DNA of 64,000 nt. It comes from Hyphomicrobiales bacterium (GTDB lineage Bacteria > Pseudomonadota > Alphaproteobacteria > Rhizobiales > OSC116). The stretch covers positions 248,001-312,000 of the forward strand of contig JABSRZ010000004.1 of NCBI GenBank assembly GCA_013214705.1, in the 5' to 3' direction. The notes beneath the pieces are model-generated. The model searched no databases. It was not told the origin of the DNA and saw only the letters and a list, made by a program, of their open reading frames with translations. Below are positions 41,152 to 50,476 of the stretch, one piece after another. The position numbers were made by a program, and so were the translations under genes. Each line of letters starts with the position of its first letter. Position 1 is the first letter of the stretch.

Positions 41152-42711
41152 TCATTCGATTGGCAATGCCACATATCGAATGCCACCGCTAATGGTCTCG
41201 ACAAGTAGCAAAATAGTTTTGCGTTCCTTGCCTTTCATTTGGGCGATTTTATCGTTCAGCTCTTTATAAGTATTCACCTCACTTTGAGCGGCTTCTAAAA
41301 TGCGGTCACCCGGGCGCAGGGCTTTTTCTTCGGCCGCGCTGCCTTCATCAACATCAACCACCATCAAACCTTTTGTGCCTTCATCAAGCTTAAATTGTTC
41401 GATAATTTCATCGGTTAATTCTTGCAATTGCAGTCCTAGTATATTCTCGCCTTCAATTTTAAGTTTACTTTTTTCGCCTTCGGCTTCGGCCTTCATTTTA
41501 GCTTCGCCATCTTTTAACAAACCGACTGTCACTTTAAGTTCTACCTCTTCGCCATCACGAATGACCACAACTGTAATTTCCTTGTCTATTTCAGTTTCGG
41601 CCACAATTCTTGGCAGTTCAACCTGAGATTTCACCTCTTTACCATCAAATCTAATGATGACATCTTGGAGCTCAATGCCAGCATCTTCCGCCGGGCTATC
41701 GTTAAAGATCTTGGTCACAAACGCGCCCGTTGCTTCGTCCATACCGAGGCTTTCGGCAATATCTTCAGTCACGTTGCGAATGATAACCCCCAACCAACCA
41801 CGGCGGGTTGTGCCAAATTCTTTTAGCTGCTCAATAACCGGCACAACTGTCGATGCCGGGATGGAAAACCCAATGCCCACACTGCCGCCAGTTGGTGATA
41901 TAATGGCAGCATTCACGCCCACAACTTCACCATCTAGGTTAAACAATGGCCCGCCGCTATTGCCTTTGTTAATGGCCGCGTCGGTTTGGATGAAATCATC
42001 ATAAGGGCCAGAATTAATGTTGCGGTTTTGCGCCGATACAATGCCGGCACTTACCGACACGCCTAAGCCAAATGGGTTGCCAATCGTCACCACCCATGAG
42101 CCGGTGCGCAATTTACGGTCATCGCCAAATTTAACAAATTTAAGCTCTCTGCCGGCGTCTATTTTAAGCAAGGCAATGTCAGATTTTTTGTCAGAACCAA
42201 TCACTTTTGCAATCAATTCTTCGCCATCATGCATCACTATGGTAATTTCTTCGGCATCGGCAATCACATGTTCATTGGTCACCACAAAACCGTCGGCAGA
42301 TATTATAAACCCAGAGCCTAAAGAGCCAATGGTTTCACGTTTGCCTTTTTTCTCATCGGGTTTTTCGCCATCTTTATTTTGCTGGTCTTTATTTTGGTTA
42401 TCTTTGAATAGTTTTTCGTTAAAAAATTCCTTTAACAAATCTTCAAACGGTGAGCCTTCGGGTATATTCCTCAAATTTGGCGATTGAGATCGGCGGTCAT
42501 TAGTATCAACCAGCCGCGTGGTAGAAATATTCACCACCGCTTCTAAATTTTCTTCGACCATGTCGGCAATGGTATCTGGCCCCAAACCAATGGCCGCGCT
42601 GCTGGTTACATTAAATAAAGATATAAAAACAATGGAAGCAACCGCCATGGTTTTTGTAGATTTTGTGATAAATTGTTGCCCAATTGTCGCGATTTCAGTG
42701 GCGATGCTCAT
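41152..42711 (-). CDS. degP: Do-family periplasmic serine protease
   Basis: HVIADAEEITI, SDIALLKID, QTDAAINKGNSGGPLFN catalytic triad; two PDZ-like domains. Confidence 0.96.
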   Translation of the reverse strand: MSIATEIATIGQQFITKSTKTMAVASIVFISLFNVTSSAAIGLGPDTIADMVEENLEAVVNISTTRLVDTNDRRSQSPNLRNIPEGSPFEDLLKEFFNEKLFKDNQNKDQQNKDGEKPDEKKGKRETIGSLGSGFIISADGFVVTNEHVIADAEEITIVMHDGEELIAKVIGSDKKSDIALLKIDAGRELKFVKFGDDRKLRTGSWVVTIGNPFGLGVSVSAGIVSAQNRNINSGPYDDFIQTDAAINKGNSGGPLFNLDGEVVGVNAAIISPTGGSVGIGFSIPASTVVPVIEQLKEFGTTRRGWLGVIIRNVTEDIAESLGMDEATGAFVTKIFNDSPAEDAGIELQDVIIRFDGKEVKSQVELPRIVAETEIDKEITVVVIRDGEEVELKVTVGLLKDGEAKMKAEAEGEKSKLKIEGENILGLQLQELTDEIIEQFKLDEGTKGLMVVDVDEGSAAEEKALRPGDRILEAAQSEVNTYKELNDKIAQMKGKERKTILLLVETISGGIRYVALPIE

Positions 42712-42850
42712 TGAGTTATTCTCCTTATAGATTTAATTATACAGGCCATCAACCTAAGCTTAAATATGGCGTTAAATGGGGCATAAATGCGGCTAGCGCA
42801 TCACAAATGTGTGATTTGCAACAATTATGTATATTTTTAGGCGAAAAAAA

Positions 42851-42872
42851 AGAGCAAGGAAAACCTTGCTCT
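42851..42872 (-). terminator. Intrinsic terminator of hflKC
   Basis: On - strand AGAGCAAGG-TTTT-CCTTGCTCT followed by TTTTTTT. Confidence 0.88.
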
Positions 42873-42921
42873 CTTGAAATTATATAACCATTGATAAATT
42901 TACAATGACTATTAGCGGCGA

Positions 42922-43782
42922 CTATTGACGACTTTTGTTAAAATAGCTGAAAAAGTCTGAATCGGGTGACAATACCAAAGATGTATTGCTGCCACTCAGG
43001 CTGTTTTCATAAGCTATCATCGAACGATAGAATTTGAAAAATTCAGGGTCTTTGCCATAAGCTTCGGCAAAAATTTTGTTTTTCTCAGCATCGCCTTGAC
43101 CACGTAGGATATCACCTTCTTGGCGGGCTAGCGCCACAATAACTGTGGCTTCTTTATCTGACTCAGCACGTATACGTTTGGCAATTTGCGCGCCTGTGGC
43201 TCTATGCTCAGCAGCCTCTTGTTGGCGTTCAGTTTGCATACGGCTAAATACGCTGGCGCTGTTGGCTTCTGGCAAGTCAGCACGGCGAATTTTCACATCC
43301 ACAATCTCGACACCAAAATCGACAGATTCGGCATTGGCTTGCGATGCAATGCGCAACATAAGCTCAGCACGTTTATCACGCACCACAGATACCAAGCTTT
43401 CACCACCCATAACCCGGCGCACGGCAGAGTTAAGAATTGTTGACAATCGCGAGTTAGCAGCAGCAATGTTACCACCGGCAGCTTGTACAAATTTAAGCGG
43501 ATCTACAATGCGGTAACGGGCAAATGCATCGACAACCAGACGTTTTTGGTTGGCTGTGATCACTTCTTGCTCGGGGCTATCTAGCGACAATAGACGTTTG
43601 TCGATATAACGGGCATCTTCATAGAATGGGATTTTAAAATAAAGCCCAGGCTCAGTAAGCGCCCGATCAAATTTACCCACTTGGAAAATAAGTACTTGCT
43701 GGGTTTGATGCACTGTAAAGGCAGACATATAAGCGCCAATGGCCACAATGGCAGCAATAATAAGGGATAGACCTTTTAACAT
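42922..43782 (-). CDS. hflC: Protease modulator HflC
   Basis: VHQTQQVLIFQVGKFDRALTEPGLYFKIPF, SPEQEVITANQKRLVVDAFARYRI. Confidence 0.96.
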   Translation of the reverse strand: MLKGLSLIIAAIVAIGAYMSAFTVHQTQQVLIFQVGKFDRALTEPGLYFKIPFYEDARYIDKRLLSLDSPEQEVITANQKRLVVDAFARYRIVDPLKFVQAAGGNIAAANSRLSTILNSAVRRVMGGESLVSVVRDKRAELMLRIASQANAESVDFGVEIVDVKIRRADLPEANSASVFSRMQTERQQEAAEHRATGAQIAKRIRAESDKEATVIVALARQEGDILRGQGDAEKNKIFAEAYGKDPEFFKFYRSMIAYENSLSGSNTSLVLSPDSDFFSYFNKSRQ

Positions 43783-44894
43783 TAGTTTGTTCCTTTATTA
43801 GTTTTGATCAGCTCGTTAAGCGGTAAATAGGGCACAATTCCATTGCTGCCTTCGCTGTCCAAAATAATCTTATTGGTGTTCATATATATACGCTCTAATG
43901 TTTCAAGATATATACGGTCACGCGTCACTTGCGGGGCTTTGGCATATTCTTCATATACGCTTATAAACCGAGCAGCTTGGCCAGTAGCTTCAGCCACTAC
44001 AGATTGTTTGTAAGCCTCGGCACGTTGCACAATTTGTTGCGCATTACCTGTGGCTTGCGGAATAACCTGATTGCTATAAGCATGCGCTTCGTTGACCATT
44101 CTTTCTTGGTCAATACGCGCGGCTTGCACATCGTTAAACGAGTCGATAACCTCAGCTGGTGCTTCTACTTTTTGTAGTTGAACCTGGGTAATTTCAATAC
44201 CTGAAACATAAAAATCGAGCGACGATTGCATCAACACAAACACGGCTTCTTCAGTTTTTTGACGGGCTTGAGTTAGAATCGGTTGCAAGTTAGAGCGGCC
44301 AACAACCTCACGAATAGCACTTTCGGCAATCATTTTAACGGTACTGGCAGGTTGCTGTACGTTAAACAAATAATCCGTCGCGCCATCGCTTTTAATGCGC
44401 CAAAACACTGTAAAGTTAACGTCTACAATATTTTCGTCGCCAGTCAGCATGTGGCTTTCATTTTGGCCAGTACGTGAATTTGAGCCAACACTAGTTTGGC
44501 GAACTGTCAACACGTTAGGTGTCAGCACTGTTTCAATCGGGTATGGCAAATGATAGTTAATGCCCGGCAGCGAAGTAGAAACGGCTTTACCAAAACGCAA
44601 CACAACGCCTTGCTCGGCAGGTTGCACAATATATATGCCAGTGGCTAACCAACCGACAAATAACAATGCCACCACAATGATAAAGCCTAGCGGGCCAAAA
44701 CCACCCGGCATAACTTCTTTTAATTTTTGTTGGCCTTTGCGAATTATTTCTTCCAATTCAGGCGGGGTGTTGTTATTGCCGCCCGAAGGAGGCTTGCCCC
44801 AAGGCCCCTGATTTTTAGGGCCATTATTACCACTGCCATTAGAGCCAGATGAATTACCACCAGTTCCCCAAGGGTCTTTACCGTCATTAGACAT
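43782..44894 (-). CDS. hflK: FtsH protease activity modulator HflK
   Basis: Gly/Asn-rich N-terminus, YIVQPAEQGVVLRFGKAVSTSLPGINYHLPYPIE. Confidence 0.96.
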   Translation of the reverse strand: MSNDGKDPWGTGGNSSGSNGSGNNGPKNQGPWGKPPSGGNNNTPPELEEIIRKGQQKLKEVMPGGFGPLGFIIVVALLFVGWLATGIYIVQPAEQGVVLRFGKAVSTSLPGINYHLPYPIETVLTPNVLTVRQTSVGSNSRTGQNESHMLTGDENIVDVNFTVFWRIKSDGATDYLFNVQQPASTVKMIAESAIREVVGRSNLQPILTQARQKTEEAVFVLMQSSLDFYVSGIEITQVQLQKVEAPAEVIDSFNDVQAARIDQERMVNEAHAYSNQVIPQATGNAQQIVQRAEAYKQSVVAEATGQAARFISVYEEYAKAPQVTRDRIYLETLERIYMNTNKIILDSEGSNGIVPYLPLNELIKTNKGTN

Positions 44895-45107
44895 TTAAGT
44901 TCCTTTCGCTTAAGCTTTTTAGGGCTTCACATCTTTAATCTGATACCAACTTTATAAGCAAGGCTGTATTGAAGAGCAAGCCTAATGCTTAAAATTAACC
45001 AAATAAACCAAAGTTGGACAATTTGTCACCTTTTAAATAATCATTACATGCTTTATATCAAGGTCTAACGATTTATAATTTGTATTTTTATTGGATAAAT
45101 AATCACT

Positions 45108-46247
45108 ATGGCCACATCCGACAACCAGCCAAATTTGCCAAGCCGCGCTCAAATATTAGAAATTTTGCAAACTGTGGCAAACCCGTTTGCAACCACCAAA
45201 CCAGAATCTATTATTGAGGCGGGTTTTATCTCTGCACCTTTGTCTCGCAATATAGACAATAAAGTGCAGATCGGTTTGATATTGGACATAAAAGGCAATG
45301 ATGGGGGGCGCGGAAAAATTCTAGAAGCCAGCATCATTAAAATCTTGACCGATAAAACCGGCGTTACTAATATTCAGATTATGAGCGACTCGGCGCCTAA
45401 AAGCGGCAAGCATAATTTAATTCGCAATAACTCATCAAAACCCGCCGCACCCGCAGGCCACAGACCATTGGGCAGTGGTGCAAAAGTTAACAATGCCTTG
45501 GATAATGTAAAAAATATTATTTTGGTGGCCTCGGGCAAAGGCGGGGTTGGCAAATCGACCGTGGCGGCCAACTTGGCTATAGCTTTGTCGGCAAGTGGTG
45601 CAAGAGTTGGCCTGTTAGACGCCGATATATATGGCCCAAGCCTGCCAACTATGTTTGGCATAAATGATAAACCGCTATTAAATGAAGACAAGCAAATGGT
45701 GCCGCTTGAAAAATATGGCCTTAAATTAATGTCCATCGGGTTTATTGCCGATACCAACAAAGCCATGATTTGGCGCGGCCCGATGATTCAAGGCGCGTTG
45801 ATACAAATGTTGAACGAATGCGCATGGGGCGAACTTGACCATTTGGTAATCGACTTGCCGCCCGGCACCGGAGACATCCAGCTGACATTAGTGCAAAAGT
45901 TTAAAATTGCCGGCGCGGTTATTGTGTCCACCCCGCAAATATTAGCCTTAGACGATGTTAGGCGCGGAATCCAAATGTTCACACAAACCAAAATACCTAT
46001 ATTGGGCATTGTCGAAAATATGGCTTATTTTGAAAGTGCGGACGGGGTTAAAAATTACGTCTTTGGCAAAGGTGGGGCAAAAATGATTGCCGAAAAAATT
46101 AATATAGACCTATTGGCCGAAATACCCTTATTGCCGACCATCGGCCAGCATGCCGATATGGGCGAGCCAATTACCCATGCCGAGCCAAATGGAGTTGCAG
46201 CAAAATATTATAACCAACTGGCACAAAAAGTGGCTGCAAAACTTTAA
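45108..46247 (+). CDS. apbC: Mrp/ApbC-type Fe-S cluster carrier P-loop ATPase
   Basis: VASGKGGVGKSTVAANLAIALS, DADIYGPSLPTMFG, DHLVIDLPPGTGDIQLTL. Confidence 0.96.
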   Translation: MATSDNQPNLPSRAQILEILQTVANPFATTKPESIIEAGFISAPLSRNIDNKVQIGLILDIKGNDGGRGKILEASIIKILTDKTGVTNIQIMSDSAPKSGKHNLIRNNSSKPAAPAGHRPLGSGAKVNNALDNVKNIILVASGKGGVGKSTVAANLAIALSASGARVGLLDADIYGPSLPTMFGINDKPLLNEDKQMVPLEKYGLKLMSIGFIADTNKAMIWRGPMIQGALIQMLNECAWGELDHLVIDLPPGTGDIQLTLVQKFKIAGAVIVSTPQILALDDVRRGIQMFTQTKIPILGIVENMAYFESADGVKNYVFGKGGAKMIAEKINIDLLAEIPLLPTIGQHADMGEPITHAEPNGVAAKYYNQLAQKVAAKL

Positions 46248-46264
46248 CCAATGGGGAACAAGCC

Positions 46265-46756
46265 ATGCTGAATAGACTTCTAATGATATTTACCGCGATA
46301 TTAATGGCAACAGGCACTGCCACTGCCGCCACTATTGAGGAGTTTTTTGCCCAACCTATCTGTTATTTAGAGGCCACAGACAGCGACATACCCGATGGAA
46401 ATGGCGGCTTACAACAAAATGAAACTTTTATTCAGTTAAATTATGTAAAATTCACACCCCAACTTATTGGGATATTTAATTATTTGCCAGCCGGCGTGGA
46501 TTCCACCCGTGGGGTGCTTGCCTCTTATGACCTGCAAAAACTGCCAAATGCAACCGATGTATTTCTATTAAAAACCTTCCACCATGTTTCGGTCGAAGGT
46601 TATAACGCCATCAATGAGCAATATTTTATGGTCAGCGGCGATAAAATTGCCATAGGTTTTGGCCCTCGCAGCGATGGTGAATTGCCAGACATATACTTTT
46701 ATAAAAATCCTGATAATATGGACTATAGCTACAGTTTGCCGCGAGTCGATTGCTAG
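46265..46756 (+). CDS. Hypothetical exported protein
   Basis: N-terminal signal peptide MLNRLLMIFTAILMATGTATAA. Confidence 0.6.
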   Translation: MLNRLLMIFTAILMATGTATAATIEEFFAQPICYLEATDSDIPDGNGGLQQNETFIQLNYVKFTPQLIGIFNYLPAGVDSTRGVLASYDLQKLPNATDVFLLKTFHHVSVEGYNAINEQYFMVSGDKIAIGFGPRSDGELPDIYFYKNPDNMDYSYSLPRVDC

Positions 46757-46895
46757 AAATTACTCCATATCAAACGCTTACTTTAATACATTACTAATTA
46801 CAACTTTAAGTTATATATAAATAAATACTCTCTAAGGTTGATTTTTCTGCCATTTTCAACTTTAATATACTAACGAAAATTTTTAGGCAAACATT

Positions 46896-47243
46896 GTGAT
46901 CGAAACCGTTAATTGGATATATTACTGGCTTGTTGGCCTAACTTTATGTTTTGCCGCCTATGTGCCAGTGGTAATTTACCGCTCAAAAATCTACCAAGGC
47001 AACATTGTAATTATCGCCGCCGCCACGGAGTTAACACGCTTGGCGCAAACCGCCAGCGACAGAAATTTAAGCCCAAGGCCAGAAGATGTTATGCGGTTGC
47101 TGGCAAATTATAACTTTAGCAAATTTAAAATGGTCACCACCATCGAGTTAAGCGCCAAACAAATGCACCAAAACGGCATGGATGAACAATTGGTCAGAGC
47201 GAATGCAGAAGCCTTCGCCAACATCGTGAATGCATATTATTGA
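46896..47243 (+). CDS. Hypothetical protein with N-terminal TM segment
   Basis: 115-aa ORF, N-terminal hydrophobic stretch; no family recognised. Confidence 0.5.
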   Translation: MIETVNWIYYWLVGLTLCFAAYVPVVIYRSKIYQGNIVIIAAATELTRLAQTASDRNLSPRPEDVMRLLANYNFSKFKMVTTIELSAKQMHQNGMDEQLVRANAEAFANIVNAYY

Positions 47244-47271
47244 ACGCTAAAGCAAACTCATGCATTTCAAT

Positions 47272-47735
47272 ACACCTCCAAGAACCGCGGTGATTCGGCG
47301 AGTGCGCCCGGAAGCCGCAAGGCAATCTATGAGGCCAACGCGCGGAGGCTAGTGCGAATATTGAAAATATGAGCACGCACGCAAGTGCCAACAGTGAAAG
47401 AGGCGAAGCCGAAAGAACGTATAAATGGGAGTACCCGTAAAGTCGGCAGGACTGCTAAGTGTCTATGTCTTTACAGCTTCAACTGCAGGTTCATTAGCCG
47501 AAACCCCTGCGCAAATTTTCAACATCACAGCTTTTCTGTATATTCCGGGGCGGCGCTCCTGCAAGTGCTCTGGAAGTCTGCATTTATACGCTCGGCTTAA
47601 GCCTCTCTGTTGGCACTTGCGTGCGCTCGACTGTGTCTCTCTAGCCTCCGCGCGTTAGACGGCAGCGGCTTCGAACGCCTGCATTCGCACTCACCGAATC
47701 ACTGGGGTGCTTGGCGGCAGACGGAAATTCTGAGC
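47272..47735. repeat. Large imperfect palindromic element, copy 3
   Basis: Same arms and core as copies 1 and 2; right terminus GCAGACGGAAATTCTGAG abuts the folA stop codon. Confidence 0.88.
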
Positions 47736-48239
47736 TTATCGCCTATCCAACACCACAAAAGCATAATCACTCTCATCACCTGCTCCAGCCAATACGGTTT
47801 TGCGCGACATTTCAACCCACTCACTCGCATCAAATGTTGGAAAATAGGCATCGCCTTTGGGCTCTATATCAACCTCGGTCAGATAAATCCGGTCGGCATG
47901 TGGCAAGCCGAGGGCGTATATTTGCCCGCCGCCGACAATCATAATTTCGTCTTGTTCATCACGCATGGCAATTTCGGTGGCAAAGGCAATGGCTTCAGCT
48001 ATGGATGTAACCACAATGACGCCCTCATCGGCTTTATACTGCGGGTTTCGGCTTATAATTATGCTGGTGCGGCCGGGTAGTTTGCCCATGCTTTCGAACG
48101 TATTGCGGCCCATTATCATCGGTTTGCCCATGGTTTTGGCTTTGAAATATTTTAAATCGCCGCTTATGTGCCACGGCATTTTGTTATCGAGGCCGATCAC
48201 GCCATTTTTTGCCACCGCCGAAATTATTGAAATATGCAT
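47736..48239 (-). CDS. folA: Dihydrofolate reductase
   Basis: ISIISAVAKNGVIGLDNKMPWHISGDLKYFKAKTMGKPMIMGRNTFESMG. Confidence 0.97.
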   Translation of the reverse strand: MHISIISAVAKNGVIGLDNKMPWHISGDLKYFKAKTMGKPMIMGRNTFESMGKLPGRTSIIISRNPQYKADEGVIVVTSIAEAIAFATEIAMRDEQDEIMIVGGGQIYALGLPHADRIYLTEVDIEPKGDAYFPTFDASEWVEMSRKTVLAGAGDESDYAFVVLDRR

Positions 48240-48263
48240 GTCAACACCTCACACCATTATTGT

Positions 48264-49058
48264 CTAAACTGCTATTGGGGCTTTAATACTGGGCGCAGCT
48301 TCATAGCCGACCAGTTCAAAATCATCATATTTAAACTCAAAAATATTTTTGACATCTGGGTTTATGTTCATTGTTGGCAACGCTGTCGGTGTGCGGGTTA
48401 ACTGCAGCGCGGCTTGCACAAAATGGTTGCTATAAATATGCGCATCACCCAAAGTGTGGACAAAATCACCAACTTCTAAATCACAAACTTGCGCCAACAT
48501 CATAGTAAACAACGCATATGAGGCAATGTTAAACGGCACGCCCAAAAATATATCGGCACTGCGTTGATAGAGCTGACACGACAATTTGCCATCGGCCACA
48601 TAAAACTGAAACAATGTATGGCAAGGCGGCAACGCCATGTCATCCACATCCGCTGGGTTCCACGCGGTTACCAAATGCCGGCGGCTGTCGGGGTTGTTTT
48701 TAAGGCTATCAACCAATTTTACAATCTGGTCGATGCTGCCGCCATTGCCATCTGGCCAATTGCGCCATTGATAGCCATATACTGGGCCTAGATCGCCATT
48801 GCCATCGGCCCAATCATCCCATATCTTCACCCCATTATCGTTAAGATATTTAACATTCGTATCGCCGGCCATAAACCATAACAGCTCATGGATGATGGAT
48901 TTTAAGTGCAGTTTTTTGGTGGTTAATACGGGGAAGCCTTTAGATAAATCATAACGCGATTGGTGGCCAAAAACACTTTTTGTGCCCGTGCCTGTGCGAT
49001 CATTTTTAACCGTTCCGGTTTCGCTCACAAGTTTTAAAAGCTCTAAATATGGCTGCAT
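48264..49058 (-). CDS. thyA: Thymidylate synthase
   Basis: [58 protein letters not shown]. Confidence 0.98.
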   Translation of the reverse strand: MQPYLELLKLVSETGTVKNDRTGTGTKSVFGHQSRYDLSKGFPVLTTKKLHLKSIIHELLWFMAGDTNVKYLNDNGVKIWDDWADGNGDLGPVYGYQWRNWPDGNGGSIDQIVKLVDSLKNNPDSRRHLVTAWNPADVDDMALPPCHTLFQFYVADGKLSCQLYQRSADIFLGVPFNIASYALFTMMLAQVCDLEVGDFVHTLGDAHIYSNHFVQAALQLTRTPTALPTMNINPDVKNIFEFKYDDFELVGYEAAPSIKAPIAV

Positions 49059-49184
49059 TTTTGCCCCTAATGACATAAAGAATCGACGGTAAAACTAATT
49101 TTTTGTAGATTAATAACATCGCCTCTTTAAATTGTCACAATTATTTGCTATATTGGCTTTGTTAGACTTGTTCTGACTATGATG

Positions 49185-49462
49185 ATAAACTGCCTGTATA
49201 ATAAACCATTCGGACCCGGGGGCGGTACCCGGCGCCTCCACCAAAAACTCATTTTTGGGGGCGAAATAGGATCGACGAGGGCGTAAAAACTTGTTTTTCA
49301 TTCGGTATTGTACCACCGTTATCGGACTATTATTATAATTGCAAATGACAATTATGCAGAAGAAGTACGTTTAGCTGCTTAATGCACGCTCGACCTTTTT
49401 CGACCTAACTCCGACCCTTCAACCGGTCGGCGGGGCTTTGGGCACCTGGCAACAGAACGCCC
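49185..49462 (+). ncRNA. ssrA: Circularly permuted two-piece tmRNA; acceptor piece ends in CCA at 49243, coding piece begins at 49257 (outer boundaries approximate)
   Basis: GGGGGCGAAATAGGATCGACG (49257 on) pairs with CGCCTCC (49233-49239)-ACCA; T-arm CCGGG-GGCGGTA-CCCGG; tag ORF GCA AAT GAC AAT TAT GCA GAA GAA GTA CGT TTA GCT GCT TAA at 49341-49382. Confidence 0.93.
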
Positions 49463-49700
49463 TACCTTATTTTCAAAATATTATGCGGCATGAGCCAAAC
49501 AATATGCCGTTGCCAGAGGTTGTGCGAAAGCACAACGGCGTCGCGTAGCAGCCAAAACCAAGTGACAGAACGCCCTACCTTATTTTTGAAAAAACACACA
49601 CGGCATGAGCCAAGCAATATGCCGTTGCCAGAGGTTGTGCGAAAGCACAACGGCGTCGCGTAGCAGCCAAAACCAAGCAACAAAACGCCCTAACTAATTT
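49452..49700 (+). repeat. Tandem structured repeat downstream of tmRNA (two ~113-115 bp units plus partial third)
   Basis: ACAGAACGCCCTACCTTATTTT...CGGCATGAGCCAARCAATATGCCGTTGCCAGAGGTTGTGCGAAAGCACAACGGCGTCGCGTAGCAGCCAAAACCAAG repeated at 49452 and 49565; partial at 49680. Confidence 0.9.
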
Positions 49701-49825
49701 TCATATAATTTTTATACCGCATGTTTGCAGCATTGTCTGCCGCTCTCCCACGTGGTTAATTTTATTCATTCCATATTAATTACTCTTGGGATAAGCTGGG
49801 CACAATACAACCTAGGATTCTTGTT

Positions 49826-50476
49826 TTGGAAATTGACCATATATTTATTTGCATCGAAGATCCCGAAAAACTTGCCAAAATTCTAACTGAATTTGGCCTA
49901 ACAGAGGGCGAACCAAATTCTCATATTGGCCAAGGCACAGCGAATAGAAGGTTCTTTTTTCAAAATTTTTGCCTTGAATTACTTTTCTTACAACAGGTCG
50001 GACGCGCGCTCTCGCCCTTGACCGCCCGCACAACATTACATGCGAGGCTGACCGATAAATCGCTAGATGTTTCGCCATTTGGCATATGTTTTCGGCCCAG
50101 CCCCAACAATATAAAAGTCGAAAATTATTCAACTTGGCAATATTTTCCGCTAAACATTCCAAAGACATTTATAATTGATATTTTTGATGCGCCTATTAGC
50201 GAACCTTTATACGAATATATGGACTTTTTAACCCCGTCTAGCAGACAAATACATGTGCAGCGAAGGCATAGTTTGGGTGTCAAAAATCTAACCTCTGCCA
50301 CCATTCACACCCCGTTTGCTAAATTGGACAGCGAGTTAAAACAAGACCTCGAAAAACTTGAAATCATCAAATTTAAAACCAATGAAACCCACATTCTCGA
50401 GCTAGAATTCGATCATCAGCGCCAAGGCCAGCGCCAAGATTTCAGACCCGAATTACCGCTGATTATCAAATGGTAA
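49826..50476 (+). CDS. VOC/glyoxalase-like domain protein
   Basis: MEIDHIFICIEDPEKLAKILTEFGLTEGEPNSHIGQGTANRRFFFQNFCLELLFL. Confidence 0.75.
   Translation: MEIDHIFICIEDPEKLAKILTEFGLTEGEPNSHIGQGTANRRFFFQNFCLELLFLQQVGRALSPLTARTTLHARLTDKSLDVSPFGICFRPSPNNIKVENYSTWQYFPLNIPKTFIIDIFDAPISEPLYEYMDFLTPSSRQIHVQRRHSLGVKNLTSATIHTPFAKLDSELKQDLEKLEIIKFKTNETHILELEFDHQRQGQRQDFRPELPLIIKW

Noticed and set aside
47385-48080. ORFs of 71, 77, 77 and 156 aa over palindrome copy 3 and antisense to folA
   Set aside because: Repeat-derived or antisense to a clear folA gene
49110-49316. 68-aa - strand ORF over the tmRNA acceptor piece
   Set aside because: Overlaps the well-supported tmRNA; the PGTAPGSEW reading is antisense to the T-arm
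49462-49683. 73-aa - strand ORF with internally similar halves
   Set aside because: Lies on the tandem structured repeat; unit lengths of 113/115 bp are not multiples of 3, so the halves are in different frames
49452-49700. CRISPR array
   Set aside because: Only two full units, 113-115 bp apart, mostly conserved with internal hairpins and no cas genes; not repeat-spacer architecture
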